The notes below the pieces were generated by a model, which saw nothing but the letters and a program-made list of their open reading frames with translations, was not told the DNA's origin and ran no database searches. This document shows, in pieces, positions 44,938 through 55,385 of a DNA stretch of 64,000 nt; the stretch's first letter is position 1, and every line of letters begins with the position of its first letter. This stretch comes from JAGPDB01 sp046331265. Lineage in GTDB: Bacteria > Actinomycetota > Acidimicrobiia > IMCC26256 > JAGPDB01. Made by a program: the position numbers and the translations under genes. The stretch is taken from the NCBI GenBank assembly GCA_046331265.1, contig JAXLRE010000008.1, forward strand, positions 27,771-91,770, given 5' to 3'.

Positions 44938-44957
44938 TGCCTATTCAAGGATGAGAC

Positions 44958-45971
44958 ATGGCACGTGATTTAGCAATTGACTTAGGTACCGCAAATACTC
45001 TTGTGTATGCGCGAGGAAAAGGTATCGTTTTAAACGAGCCAACTGTTATTGCTCTTAATCAACAAAACAAAGAAGTGTTGGCAATGGGCCATGAAGCATG
45101 GCAGATGATTGGACGTACACCAAGTTATATTGTTGCTGCAAGACCATTACGAGGCGGAGCAATAACCGACTTTGAAGTTACACAAAGAATGATTCGACTT
45201 CTTTTCCAACGTGTCGGTGTTTCAAGAATGAATCGTTCTAGAGTTTTGATTTGTGTCCCTAGTGCTATTACTCACGTTGAACAAAGAGCAGTCTTAGAAG
45301 CAGCACGTCGTGCAGGTGCCGCTGCAACGTATTTGATTGAACAACCAATGGCTGCAGCGATAGGTGCAGGTTTAGACATACACGAACCAGTTGGAAACCT
45401 AGTTGTTGATGTCGGTGGTGGAACCAGTGAGGTAGCAGTTATCTCTTTAGGTGGAATTGTTGCACTTGAAGCTAAACGTGTGGGTTCTTTCGATATCGAT
45501 ACAGCAATACAAAACCATGTTCGTAAAGAACATGGCGTAGCAATAGGTGAGCGTACTGCTGAAGAAATTAAATTAGCAATTGGTTCTGCATTTCCTTCTG
45601 ATGATGAATGTAATGCTGAAGTTCGTGGTCGTGATTTAATGACTGGTTTACCTCGTGTCGTTATTTTGACGCCTGAAGAAGTTCGTAATGCAATAGAAGA
45701 ACAAGTGCGTGAAATTTGTGATGCAGTAATTTCTGCTTTGTCTAGAACGCCACCAGAATTAGCTCAAGATCTAATTATTCGTGGGATACATTTAGTTGGT
45801 GGTGGCGGACTTTTGAGAGGATTGGATCAACGAATCTCTAACGAAACGCAGCTACCTGTACATATTGTGCAACAACCGCTCGAATCAGTAGTTTTAGGGG
45901 CAGGACGCTGTCTAGAGGCATTTGATTCGCTTAAAGATATGTTTATGGGTAAACCTTCTGTTCATTCATGA
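44958..45971 (+). CDS. mreB: Rod shape-determining protein MreB
   Basis: 337 residues, an actin-like ATPase. The phosphate-1 motif DLAIDLGTANTLVY, VPSAITHVEQRAV, phosphate-2 NLVVDVGGGTSEVAVISLGG and the adenosine motif HLVGGGGLLRGLDQ are intact. It organises lateral wall synthesis under the membrane. The stop overlaps the sortase start as ATGA. mreC and mreD do not follow. Confidence 0.96.
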   Translation: MARDLAIDLGTANTLVYARGKGIVLNEPTVIALNQQNKEVLAMGHEAWQMIGRTPSYIVAARPLRGGAITDFEVTQRMIRLLFQRVGVSRMNRSRVLICVPSAITHVEQRAVLEAARRAGAAATYLIEQPMAAAIGAGLDIHEPVGNLVVDVGGGTSEVAVISLGGIVALEAKRVGSFDIDTAIQNHVRKEHGVAIGERTAEEIKLAIGSAFPSDDECNAEVRGRDLMTGLPRVVILTPEEVRNAIEEQVREICDAVISALSRTPPELAQDLIIRGIHLVGGGGLLRGLDQRISNETQLPVHIVQQPLESVVLGAGRCLEAFDSLKDMFMGKPSVHS

Positions 45972-46597
45972 CGACAATATTGAATGAAACTATGTTGCAT
46001 AAAATCAAACTGTATAAATTTGTTGTTTTAGTTATAGCAATTTCTATTGTTGTTTCATGTTCGAATAATAAAAAAGATGAAAATCCAATTTCTCAAATAA
46101 CTAAACCTAAATCTACGACAACAACTTCGACTTTACCTGTACCTCAGTTACCACAGCCTGAAGATTCACCAGCAGACCCATACGAAAAAGTTCCTGTAAA
46201 TAAAATTGGTACAATTGAAATTCCTAAGATCTCTTTGTCGACAGATCTATATGAAGGCGTATGGCTAACCGTTTTAAATGTGGGTCCCGGACATTGGCCA
46301 GGAACTGCAATGCCTGGACAATATGGAAACGCTGTTATTGCAGGGCACAGGGTGACTCATTCAAAACCATTTCGTCATATAGATGACTTGATTGCAGGTG
46401 ATGAAATTATTGTTACTAGTTCACAAGGGCGTTTTACTTATAAAGTTACAGGACATCAAATTGTTTATCCTAAAGACATTTGGATTGTTGACCAAACACC
46501 TGGCTACAGAATTACACTTTTTGCATGCCATCCTCCAGGATCTGCTGCTCAAAGATATGTTATTTATGGGGAACTTGTAAACCCACCTAAGTCTTAA
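45968..46597 (+). CDS. Class E sortase
   Basis: 209 residues. After an N-terminal helix with a lipobox-like VVSC and a Thr/Pro-rich linker comes the sortase barrel: IGTIEIPKISLSTDLYEGV, catalytic His127 in AGHRVTHSKPF, catalytic Cys187 in LFACHPPGSAAQRYVI with its arginine four residues after the glycine-serine turn. Class E sortases anchor surface or pilin-type proteins in actinobacteria. Translation is coupled to mreB. An alternative start at 45992 gives a cleaner signal sequence. No LPxTG/LAxTG substrate was noticed in the window. Confidence 0.92.
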   Translation: MTTILNETMLHKIKLYKFVVLVIAISIVVSCSNNKKDENPISQITKPKSTTTTSTLPVPQLPQPEDSPADPYEKVPVNKIGTIEIPKISLSTDLYEGVWLTVLNVGPGHWPGTAMPGQYGNAVIAGHRVTHSKPFRHIDDLIAGDEIIVTSSQGRFTYKVTGHQIVYPKDIWIVDQTPGYRITLFACHPPGSAAQRYVIYGELVNPPKS

Positions 46598-46618
46598 ATC
46601 GGCTAACGTATAAGTTTT

Positions 46619-47689
46619 ATGAAGAAAAACGTTTTAAAGATTTCTTTTCTTTCTTTTGGCAGTTTCATTTCGATAGCTTTACTTATTGCGATAATAACTT
46701 TGAACATAATTAAGGTCGATAAGGTAATTATTAAACCTGGGACCTCTGAAAACGTTAATGAAAAAATTTCTATTAAAGGAATAAAGACATATAAACCCGA
46801 TGGTGAAATCCAATTTTTAACTGTTTACGTTTCTACTAAGAAGCCTTCCTATATCGAATATTTAAAGGCAAAATATATCGATAAAGATGTAGAAATATTT
46901 TCTTGGAAAGAAATTAATGGCGATCAGACTTCTAAACAAAATGAGGAATTAAATATTGCATTAATGAATGCATCACAAAATATTGCAAAAGTTGTTGCAT
47001 TAAATAAACTTGGTTGTACTGTTACACAAAACGGCGATGGTGCATATGTCTCAGTTGTACAAAAAAAATCGCCTGCTTCAAAAGTATTAGTAGCTGGTGA
47101 TGTGATAACAAAAATTGATACCAACGAAGTAAAAATTGAATCTGATGTGTCTAAATATATTTCGTCGAAAAAGCCAGGAGATGAAGCGCTAGTTACTTAT
47201 ATTTCAGTGAAAGATAAAAAAACAAAAACAGTTAAATTTATTTTAGCTAAAAGTCCATATCAAAAAAATACAGGTTTTCTAGGTGTAGGCGTTGTTACAA
47301 AAAATCAATCTTTCGATTTTCCTGTAAAAATAAATATTGAATTAGGTGATGTTTCTGGACCTTCAGCTGGCCTTGCTTTTACTCTTTCAATACTTGACCA
47401 AATGACTAAAGGTTCTTTAACGGGCGACCAAAAGATAGCTGCAACAGGTGAAATGTATACTGATGGCGTAGTAGAAAAAGTTGGTGGAGTAAAAGAAAAA
47501 ACTGTTGCTGCTAGAAAAGCCGGCGCAAAAATATTTTTAGTACCAAAAGGTGAAGCATCTAAAACAAAAAATAAATCTGGCGACATGAAAGTTTTTGAAG
47601 TATCAACAATTGACGAAGCTTTAAGCATTCTTGAAAAAAATGGTGGAGATCCAATTAGCCATATGCAGAGATGCCCTGTTACCGATTAG
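46619..47689 (+). CDS. YlbL-type PDZ and Lon-like serine protease
   Basis: 356 residues: one N-terminal transmembrane helix, a PDZ domain about 135-200 (GAYVSVVQKKSPASK, GDVITKIDTNEV) and a Lon-type proteolytic domain about 215-340 with the catalytic serine in DVSGPSAGLAFTLS and lysine in GGVKEKTVAARKAGAKIF. The active site faces outside the membrane. Actinobacterial genomes often place this gene next to UPF0182, as here (1.9 kb apart, with the DivIVA-like gene between). Confidence 0.93.
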   Translation: MKKNVLKISFLSFGSFISIALLIAIITLNIIKVDKVIIKPGTSENVNEKISIKGIKTYKPDGEIQFLTVYVSTKKPSYIEYLKAKYIDKDVEIFSWKEINGDQTSKQNEELNIALMNASQNIAKVVALNKLGCTVTQNGDGAYVSVVQKKSPASKVLVAGDVITKIDTNEVKIESDVSKYISSKKPGDEALVTYISVKDKKTKTVKFILAKSPYQKNTGFLGVGVVTKNQSFDFPVKINIELGDVSGPSAGLAFTLSILDQMTKGSLTGDQKIAATGEMYTDGVVEKVGGVKEKTVAARKAGAKIFLVPKGEASKTKNKSGDMKVFEVSTIDEALSILEKNGGDPISHMQRCPVTD

Positions 47690-47730
47690 AATAAAAGCCT
47701 CTAATAATTCTTGCTTTAAGGAGGCGACAG

Positions 47731-49629
47731 ATGACAGATTCGCAGTATTTAGGATCAAAATCTGTACGAATGTCAGCGGAAGAAATTACACAACGTAGTT
47801 TCGCATCAAAGGTACGCGGATTATCTGAATCTGAGGTTAGAGCATTTCTTAAACGTGTCGCTGATGAAGTAAACCGTTTAGGTGAAAGAGAAGATGAACT
47901 CTTAGCCAAAATCAAGCAAATGCAAGAAAATTTTGAGTCAAAACCAAAAGCGTCAAAAGCTGAATTATTAGAAATTCTTGGCGAGCAAACTACAAAAGTT
48001 CTTTCAAGCGCAGAAGAAGCTGCAGAGCAAATGGTTTCAGAGGCTAAGGCTCAAGCAGAAGAAATTTTGCGTAAAGCAAAAGAAGAATCCGAATCGAAAC
48101 TTTCACAAGTTAGATCACAAGTCCAATCACAACTTGAAGAAGCGCAATCAAAGGCCAAATCGTTAAGTGAAAAATCTAATCGTGACAGTGAAACAATAAT
48201 TTCTCATGCACGTTCAAAAGGTAGAGAAATATTTCAAGAATCAGTTGTTGTTCGCGAACAAATATTAAAAGATCTTTTGCGTCGTCGGGATTTGTTGCTC
48301 GAACAAATAGAAGAGCTGCGTAACGGTCGCGAGTCTTTACTAGATTCATATAAGGTTGTTAAATCGTCATTTCAACAAGCAACAGATGCATTATCTACTG
48401 TTGAAGAAAAAGCAGCTTCTGAATTGATGGCTAATCCTATTGACGTAGATCAATTACTTAAAGCTCCAGTCGAACTACCTGCGGTTTTAGATTCAAAACA
48501 AGATATTTCACAAGTTCTAGATCAAGTGGAGCAAGTAGAGGCAAAAGATGTTCCTAAACCAGTAGAAGAGGAAAAACAAGAAGAAACTGTTGAAAAAAAG
48601 AATGATGAAACTGAATTTTCTGCAGTAAAAATTATTAAACCAGTAGAAAAAATTGAAGAATCCAAAGATGAATCTCAAAATGATACTGAATTTAATGTAA
48701 CTGGTAAAAGAAAATCTATAAAAAACTATATGAAAGATGCTTTAGGTGTTGGCGAAGAAGAATCTAGCCAAACTGAAAATAAAAAGGTAGAAGAGCAGAC
48801 AGCTAAAGCTCAAGACGAAGAAAAATCTGAGAAAAAAGATGTCAACGCTTTATTTGAATCTATAAAAAACCATAAAGCAACTGATACTCCTGCTGCAGTT
48901 CAAGCAGAAAAGCAAGAAGAAAAAGCTGAAGTGAAAGCAGAAGCAAAAACAGACAAAGATGATTCAAAAAAGAAAAAGTCATCTAAAAAAAGTAAAATCA
49001 CTGATGCAGTAACTATACGTGATGAAGCAATTGCACAAATAACAAGTAGCGTCACACGAAAAGCAAAACGACAACTACAGGATGAACAAAACGAAATCCT
49101 TGAATCATTGCGTACAGTAAAACCAAAAAAGCGATTGCTTGCAGAAAACATCCTTAGTGATGAAAATACTCACGTAAAAAATTGGGAAGCTGCAATAGGA
49201 GCAGATTTAGAAGCTGTATTTATAGCTGGAGCTAAATCAGTTTCTGATGAAAAAGTTAAATATTCTGCAGATTCTCTACAGAGTGCAATTAATTGGATAG
49301 TGACGCCTTTACGTGAAACTTTGGTTAAGGCAATCGATGAAGGTGAACCGAGTGAGGCAACAAATCGAGTTGGTGCTAAATATCGTGAATGGCGTAATGC
49401 AGATTTAAAGAGTGCATTGTTCGATGCAATGTCTAGCGCATACAACAATGGTGTGGTTGCAGCAGCTAAAGGAAATAAAACACTTAAATGGTCGGTTGAA
49501 AAAGCAGGTCGTTGTCCAGATTGTGACGATAATGCTTTAGAACCAACTCTTGCAGGTGAAACATTTCCTACAGGACAAGTTGCACCTCCTGCGCATTCCG
49601 GCTGTAAGTGTGTTCTTGCAATCGCCTAA
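47731..49629 (+). CDS. DivIVA-like coiled-coil protein with C-terminal Mu-F-like cysteine domain
   Basis: 632 residues. Residues 10-55 form a DivIVA-type N-terminal segment (ITQRSFASKVRGLSESEVRA). A long coiled coil (about 75-230) follows, then a very acidic, repetitive linker of Glu/Lys/Ser (about 260-420). The last ~200 residues are globular and helical, ending in CPDC at 595-598, a P-P-x-H turn and GCKC at 624-627. That C-terminal pattern, and the SSAYNNGVVAAA helix before it, resemble the phage Mu gpF-like minor head domain. DivIVA relatives sit at curved membranes and poles. The fusion is unusual. Shine-Dalgarno AAGGAGG precedes the start. Confidence 0.82.
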   Translation: MTDSQYLGSKSVRMSAEEITQRSFASKVRGLSESEVRAFLKRVADEVNRLGEREDELLAKIKQMQENFESKPKASKAELLEILGEQTTKVLSSAEEAAEQMVSEAKAQAEEILRKAKEESESKLSQVRSQVQSQLEEAQSKAKSLSEKSNRDSETIISHARSKGREIFQESVVVREQILKDLLRRRDLLLEQIEELRNGRESLLDSYKVVKSSFQQATDALSTVEEKAASELMANPIDVDQLLKAPVELPAVLDSKQDISQVLDQVEQVEAKDVPKPVEEEKQEETVEKKNDETEFSAVKIIKPVEKIEESKDESQNDTEFNVTGKRKSIKNYMKDALGVGEEESSQTENKKVEEQTAKAQDEEKSEKKDVNALFESIKNHKATDTPAAVQAEKQEEKAEVKAEAKTDKDDSKKKKSSKKSKITDAVTIRDEAIAQITSSVTRKAKRQLQDEQNEILESLRTVKPKKRLLAENILSDENTHVKNWEAAIGADLEAVFIAGAKSVSDEKVKYSADSLQSAINWIVTPLRETLVKAIDEGEPSEATNRVGAKYREWRNADLKSALFDAMSSAYNNGVVAAAKGNKTLKWSVEKAGRCPDCDDNALEPTLAGETFPTGQVAPPAHSGCKCVLAIA

Positions 49630-49638
49630 CATGGGTTG

Positions 49639-52554
49639 ATGCCAGCGGTAAAAAATGAAAACCAAATGGAGTTTCGTCCTCCATCAAAAAAAGCAATTAT
49701 TGTTGTTATTTCTCTTGTTGTACTTTTTTTTGTTTTATCTAGTCTTAAATCATTTGCGACTTTTTATACAGACTACTTATTGTTTGATTCGTTAAAACAA
49801 AATAGCACGTTTTCTAAGTTGTTATCCTCGAAAGTTTTTATCCCTACTATTGCATTTGCTGCTATGGCACTTTTAGTTGCTATAACAATTGCTATTGCTG
49901 CTAAATCCGGGAAGAAAAATTCATTAGCTAACGACTTTGACGAATGGATAATCCCGTTTGCCAGAACATTTAAAAAAAGATCAGTATTAATTAGAAATGT
50001 AGCTGCGATATTAATAGGCTTTTTCTTTTCAGGAACAACAGTAGGTTTTTACAAAGAATGGATATTGTTTCAAAATAGTCAAAATGTAGGCATAAAAGAT
50101 CCACAATTTAAGAAAGATATTGGATTTTATTTATTTCAATTGCCATTTATCCGCTTAGTCTTATCATGGTTATTCCTTTGCTTTGCAATACTGCTTATAG
50201 TTAGTTTTGCTGCCAATTATGTAAGCGGTGAAATACGTTTCGAAAAAATAAAAAGACATATTTCGGTAAAAGCTAAAGTGCATTTATCAATTATTTGTGC
50301 ATTATGTGGTTTGATACGTGCAGTTCAATATTATTTTGATCGTTTTGCATTGGTGCATTCAACTAGAGGAGCAGTAGATGGAGCAACATATACTGATGTT
50401 AATGCGGTGCTACCTGCAACTCGTTTACTTATATTTGTTGCAATAATTGCTTCAATTTTATTCATTGTAAATGTTTACCGTAAAGGTGTCGTACTTCCGT
50501 TAGTTGCTATCGCCTTATGGGTAATAGTTTCTTTGATAGTAGGTAACATTTATCCTCTCGTTGTACAGAACTTTGTTGTTAAGCCGTCTAGAAATACAAA
50601 AGAAAGACCTTATACAGTAAGAAATATAGAAGCGACTAAGCAGGCATATAATTTAAATAATGTTGAAAATTTTAATGTTGACTTTAAACAAAATCTTGAT
50701 CAAGCAACCGGCGAGTTAGCGAAAAAGACTTTAGCAAACACGCTTTTGTGGAATAAAGATAATCTTGCACCTTGGGTTCAACAGCAGCGCGGCGAACAAA
50801 TCTACGAATTCAGAAATGTAGATCTAGACAGATACAAAATTGATAACCAGGTTATTCCTGCTTATATTTCTGCTCGCGAACTTGTAGATTCAGATTCTTT
50901 ACCAGATAAGTCATGGCAATCAAAACATGTTACATACTCACACGGTTTTGGTGCTGCAATAACCAATGGTGTCGCAGTAGCAAAGGGTAACGAACCAGAT
51001 TATTTAGTTTCAGATTTACCTTCAAAACAAGAAAAATCTGTACAGGACAAAGCCTTAGAGCTAAACAACGCAAAAGCACGTGTATATTTTGGTGAAGAGA
51101 TGCAAGATTTTGTTTTTGTAGGTTCTACTCGTGCAGAACAAACTCCAACTAATGACAAAGTATCAACTAACGAGCTCGGTGGCGTAAAGCTAAATAATAT
51201 CTTCAAAAAAGCTGCATTTGCTTTACGCTTTTCTGACTACAACATAATGATTGCCGATACCGTAACCTCGAAATCAAAAATAGTCTATGTTAGAGATCCT
51301 AAAGAAAGAGTAAAAACTGTCGCTCCTTTTCTAGATATTGATTCTGATCCATATCCAGTAGTTTCAAATGGTGAAATTAATTGGGTAGTTGATGCTTATA
51401 CAACTTCGAGTCAATATCCATATTCCCAATACATAAACGGCGATATGTTAGATGGCACTAGTTTTTCTGGTCAGAATATAAATTACATAAGAAATAGTGT
51501 TAAAGCAGTTGTTAATGCACGAACAGGAAAAGTGTCATTATACATAATTGATAAAACTGACCCTTTAATAAAAGCTTATAGAAAAGCATTTCCTAAATTA
51601 TTTATTGATGGATCAAAAGCTCCAAAAGATATTGTTGAGCATTATAAATACCCCCAAGAGTTATTTGATATACAAACAAAAATGTATGGTGACTATCATG
51701 TGAGCGATCCAACTGTCTTGTTGAAGGGTTCAAATAGATGGCAGATTGCACCTATATCTACTGACCCAACTACTGTAGATTCGAATCAATCAAATTCAGG
51801 ACAGATCCTACCGACGACTACTGCACCAAAAGGCGGCCGAGCTGATAAATCTAAATCCTCGGGTGTTCCATTAGAACCTTTATATCAATATATTCAACAT
51901 TCCAAAATGAATACTCCAGAGTTTTTGTTAACAAGAGCATTTGTTCCTATTCGTAGCTCTTTTAAAATGGATTCATTTATTAGCGCTAGCTCTGATGGCA
52001 AAAATTATGGAAAATTACGATTAATTAAATTTAATTCTGACAATAAAACTCCAACTTTGTCACCGACTCAAGCTATCGGTCAGATTAACTCTGATAAGGA
52101 ATATTCACAAGAGGCGACCTTGCTAGATCAGAGAGGCTCAACGATAGTTCCAGGTAATCTCCAAATTATTCCAGTTGGAAATACAGTTATATACATTGAA
52201 CCAATTTATGTAAAAGGACAATCTAGTGATTCTCGTCCAGTATTGACCTATGTAACAGTTTCTGTAAGCGGTCAAACAGTTTGCGCTCCAACAATAGATC
52301 AGGCAATAGACGCATTAGTTTCAGGTACATCAATTTGTGTTCCCTTTACTCAACAACTTGTTCCAGATGCAGGTAAAACTCCTACTGAACCAACAAATGA
52401 TGTATCGAAGTTAACTCAAGATGTTCTTATCGAAAAGTTAGCAAAAGCTAGTGAAGCTTACGAAAAAGCTAAGAATCCTCTTGATCTTGGGGCTTTACAA
52501 AAAGCTGCAGATGAGATGGTAACAATAGTTAACGAATTGAACTCTAGGAAGTAA
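49639..52554 (+). CDS. UPF0182 family large membrane protein
   Basis: About 971 residues. Six to seven hydrophobic helices occupy roughly residues 15-310, followed by a large extracellular domain with family-typical stretches such as NVENFNVDFKQNL, LLWNKDNLAPWVQQQRGEQI, TYSHGFGAAITNG and DSDPYPVVSNGEINWVVDAY. The function is unknown; the family is strongly actinobacterial and conserved near ylbL. The ATG at 49639 is chosen over the immediately preceding TTG. The C-terminal ~60 residues are helical and Ala/Lys-rich. Confidence 0.93.
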   Translation: MPAVKNENQMEFRPPSKKAIIVVISLVVLFFVLSSLKSFATFYTDYLLFDSLKQNSTFSKLLSSKVFIPTIAFAAMALLVAITIAIAAKSGKKNSLANDFDEWIIPFARTFKKRSVLIRNVAAILIGFFFSGTTVGFYKEWILFQNSQNVGIKDPQFKKDIGFYLFQLPFIRLVLSWLFLCFAILLIVSFAANYVSGEIRFEKIKRHISVKAKVHLSIICALCGLIRAVQYYFDRFALVHSTRGAVDGATYTDVNAVLPATRLLIFVAIIASILFIVNVYRKGVVLPLVAIALWVIVSLIVGNIYPLVVQNFVVKPSRNTKERPYTVRNIEATKQAYNLNNVENFNVDFKQNLDQATGELAKKTLANTLLWNKDNLAPWVQQQRGEQIYEFRNVDLDRYKIDNQVIPAYISARELVDSDSLPDKSWQSKHVTYSHGFGAAITNGVAVAKGNEPDYLVSDLPSKQEKSVQDKALELNNAKARVYFGEEMQDFVFVGSTRAEQTPTNDKVSTNELGGVKLNNIFKKAAFALRFSDYNIMIADTVTSKSKIVYVRDPKERVKTVAPFLDIDSDPYPVVSNGEINWVVDAYTTSSQYPYSQYINGDMLDGTSFSGQNINYIRNSVKAVVNARTGKVSLYIIDKTDPLIKAYRKAFPKLFIDGSKAPKDIVEHYKYPQELFDIQTKMYGDYHVSDPTVLLKGSNRWQIAPISTDPTTVDSNQSNSGQILPTTTAPKGGRADKSKSSGVPLEPLYQYIQHSKMNTPEFLLTRAFVPIRSSFKMDSFISASSDGKNYGKLRLIKFNSDNKTPTLSPTQAIGQINSDKEYSQEATLLDQRGSTIVPGNLQIIPVGNTVIYIEPIYVKGQSSDSRPVLTYVTVSVSGQTVCAPTIDQAIDALVSGTSICVPFTQQLVPDAGKTPTEPTNDVSKLTQDVLIEKLAKASEAYEKAKNPLDLGALQKAADEMVTIVNELNSRK

Positions 52555-52644
52555 ATAACTATACCCGGCATCGATTTTTTGCTTATTTGTTAGTACAATG
52601 GTTAGGCAAACTTAACATAATTTTCTTATAAATGAGCAGGTAAA

Positions 52645-54045
52645 GTGGCGAAACCAGATATCGATTTAGGTGCTTATAAGCTCGGCTGGGCCGATAAAGT
52701 CGACTACGCAATCAGCCCTAAAAAGGGTTTGAACAAAAATGTTGTTCAAGAGATTTCTCATGCCAAGTCTGAACCACAATGGATGACAGATTTTCGTTTG
52801 AAGTCTCTCGAAAGATTTGAAAAAAAACCTATGCTCCCTTGGTTTGCTCAAAACATGCCAGACATAGATTTTGACGATATCTATTATTACCTAAAGCCCA
52901 CCAATAAACAGGTTTCTGAATGGGATGATCTTCCTTCAGAGATGAAAGCAACATACGAAAAATTAGGACTGCCTGAAGCTGAACAAAAATATCTTGCAGG
53001 TGTTACAGCACAATACGAATCAGAAGTGGTTCTGCACAAAAACATGAAAGAGCTTGAGGACAAAGGTGTCATTTTTTGTTCAATGGATGAAGCTTTAAAA
53101 AACTATGAGGATATAGTCAAAGAACATTTCGCGACTGTAATTCCTCCTGGTGATAATAAATTTGCATCGTTAAATTCAGCAGTTTGGTCTGGTGGCTCAT
53201 TTATTTATGTTCCACCGGGTGTTGATGTCGGTATGCCTTTACAGGCTTATTTCCGTATCAATTCTGAGAATGCTGGACAGTTTGAAAGAACGCTAATTAT
53301 TGCAGACGAAGGTTCAAACGTTCATTATGTAGAAGGTTGTTCTGCCCCTGTATATTCAAGCGACTCTTTGCATAGTGCAGTTGTTGAATTGATTGCTAAG
53401 AAAAACGCAACAATTCAATATACAACTATCCAAAACTGGTCACCAAACGTCTATAACTTAGTGACTAAAAGAGCATTAGCGCATGAAGAAGCAACAGTTA
53501 AATGGGTAGATGGAAACTTGGGTTCTAAATTAACTATGAAATACCCTGCAGTTGTTTTAGCTGGCCGAAAAGCACATGGTGAAGTTTTATCTGTAGCATA
53601 TGCTGGAGCTGATCAACATCAAGATGCTGGCGCAAAAATGACTCACGTTGCTCCTGAAACCACATCAGTGATTGACTCAAAATCAATATCAAAAGACGGT
53701 GGTCGAACAACATATCGAGGACTAGTCCGAGTAGATGAAGGCGCAACCAATGTTAAGTCGCATGTTAGATGTGATGCTTTAATTTTGGATGAACAATCTC
53801 GAAGTGATACTTATCCATATATGGAAGTCCAAGAAAAAGATGCAAAAATTGGACATGAAGCAACAGTTTCAAAAGTTGGAGATGCCCAATTGTTCTACTT
53901 AATGAGTAGAGGTCTTAGCGAACAACAAGCTACTGCCATGATTGTAAATGGTTTCATTGAACCTATTGTTTCTATTTTGCCTATGGAATACGCGGTTGAA
54001 TTAACTCGACTTATTGAAGTAAATATGGAAGATTCGGTGGGATAA
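52645..54045 (+). CDS. sufB: Fe-S cluster assembly protein SufB
   Basis: 466 residues with a GTG start, Shine-Dalgarno GCAGG at 52636-52640. The SufB beta-helix core is evident: YVPPGVDVGMPLQAYFRIN, VEGCSAPVYSSDSLH, AHGEVLSVAYAGADQHQDAG and ISKDGGRTTYRGLVRV. It is the scaffold partner of SufC and SufD. It heads the operon; a -10-like TACAAT is at 52594-52599. No SufR-type regulator gene lies upstream. Confidence 0.96.
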   Translation: MAKPDIDLGAYKLGWADKVDYAISPKKGLNKNVVQEISHAKSEPQWMTDFRLKSLERFEKKPMLPWFAQNMPDIDFDDIYYYLKPTNKQVSEWDDLPSEMKATYEKLGLPEAEQKYLAGVTAQYESEVVLHKNMKELEDKGVIFCSMDEALKNYEDIVKEHFATVIPPGDNKFASLNSAVWSGGSFIYVPPGVDVGMPLQAYFRINSENAGQFERTLIIADEGSNVHYVEGCSAPVYSSDSLHSAVVELIAKKNATIQYTTIQNWSPNVYNLVTKRALAHEEATVKWVDGNLGSKLTMKYPAVVLAGRKAHGEVLSVAYAGADQHQDAGAKMTHVAPETTSVIDSKSISKDGGRTTYRGLVRVDEGATNVKSHVRCDALILDEQSRSDTYPYMEVQEKDAKIGHEATVSKVGDAQLFYLMSRGLSEQQATAMIVNGFIEPIVSILPMEYAVELTRLIEVNMEDSVG

Positions 54046-54050
54046 AACTC

Positions 54051-55385
54051 GTGCCTATAAAAAATATTTTAGATTTTGAAAATGTTTCTAATTCTTTGCC
54101 TGGACCATCTTGGCTAGGTGACAGAAGAAATGTTTATTTTGAAAAATTAAAAAATATTTCATTTCCGACATCAGCAGAAGAGCTTTGGCGCTATAGCGAC
54201 ATTGATAATTTTGATCTGAGCGAATACTCGCCGCTTAAATCCGATGAGATTGGTGAACCTGGTGAAAAAAAGTCTCCCGGCGGCGGTGTTGTGGCTGCTG
54301 AAGCCGGCGAGCACAGCGGTTTAGTAATTGTCCGTGATGGACGAATAGTGCATTGTGCTTTAGATGATGATTTGCAAAAACAAGGTGTAATTCTTGTAGA
54401 CATTGCTCAAGCGCAAGGCGAAGCTTTAAGTCAAATTCAAAAAAATCTTGGTACACTTGCAGAAGAATCCAGCGATGCATTCGTTATTCTGACTGAAGCT
54501 ATGTGTTCTGGTGGCACATATATTCATGTCCCAAATAATGTTGTAGTTCCAAAACCAATAGTTGTTGTTCACTGGTGTGAAGGCGAGAATGTTGCTGTCT
54601 TCGATCGTACATTTGTTTATGCTCAAGCTAATTCATCCCTTAATGTTATTGAAAGATTTGAATCAAGTAGTGAAAAAATATTTTTGAGTTCAATTACTGA
54701 ATGCGTAGTTGATGAAAATGCTTCAGTTAAATATTTGACTACGCAGGAAGATGGAAAAAACACAACACATATTGCATTACACAGAACTCATGTTCACAGA
54801 GATGGCCGTTTTGAATCTTCAACTGTGAGTCTGGGTGGCAAATATGCTCGTCTTCGTGGGGAAGTAGCACTATTAGGACCTGGTTCTAATAGTGATGTTA
54901 TGGCTGTTTACTTCGGTAATGAGAATCAATTGTTAGATTTTCGTACTTTACAAGACCACAGAAGTGAAAATACAACTTCTAATCTTTTGTTTAAGGGAGC
55001 AGTAGAAGACACAGCGCGAAGTGTATATTCTGGAATGGTTCATTTACGCGAAGTCGCTCAACGCTCACAGGCTTATCAAACAAACCGGAATTTAGTTTTA
55101 GATCATGGTGCTCATGCAGAGTCGATTCCTAATTTAATGATTGAAGCAAATGACGTTAAATGCTCTCATGGATCAACTGTGGGTCCTATAGATGAAGATC
55201 AAATGTATTATTTAGCAACAAGAGGTGTATCGCCTCGAGATGCTGAACGTCTAATTGTTTTAGGCTTTTTTGAAGATGTTTTTAACAGGCTTTCAATTCC
55301 TGCACTTATAGATCCATTGCGAAGAAGTGTCAATGAAAAAATTTCGACTTTAACTAAAAAACGTGAGCAAGTAGAAAATGATTGA
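54051..55385 (+). CDS. sufD: Fe-S cluster assembly protein SufD
   Basis: 444 residues with a GTG start 5 bp after sufB. The N-terminal helical part (PSWLGDRRNVYFEKL, EELWRYSDIDNF) is followed by the beta-helix and the C-terminal signature KCSHGSTVGPIDEDQMYYLATRGVS (a shorter form of the SufB/D core). It assembles with SufB and SufC. Its 3' end overlaps the Rieske gene by 8 bp. Confidence 0.94.
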   Translation: MPIKNILDFENVSNSLPGPSWLGDRRNVYFEKLKNISFPTSAEELWRYSDIDNFDLSEYSPLKSDEIGEPGEKKSPGGGVVAAEAGEHSGLVIVRDGRIVHCALDDDLQKQGVILVDIAQAQGEALSQIQKNLGTLAEESSDAFVILTEAMCSGGTYIHVPNNVVVPKPIVVVHWCEGENVAVFDRTFVYAQANSSLNVIERFESSSEKIFLSSITECVVDENASVKYLTTQEDGKNTTHIALHRTHVHRDGRFESSTVSLGGKYARLRGEVALLGPGSNSDVMAVYFGNENQLLDFRTLQDHRSENTTSNLLFKGAVEDTARSVYSGMVHLREVAQRSQAYQTNRNLVLDHGAHAESIPNLMIEANDVKCSHGSTVGPIDEDQMYYLATRGVSPRDAERLIVLGFFEDVFNRLSIPALIDPLRRSVNEKISTLTKKREQVEND

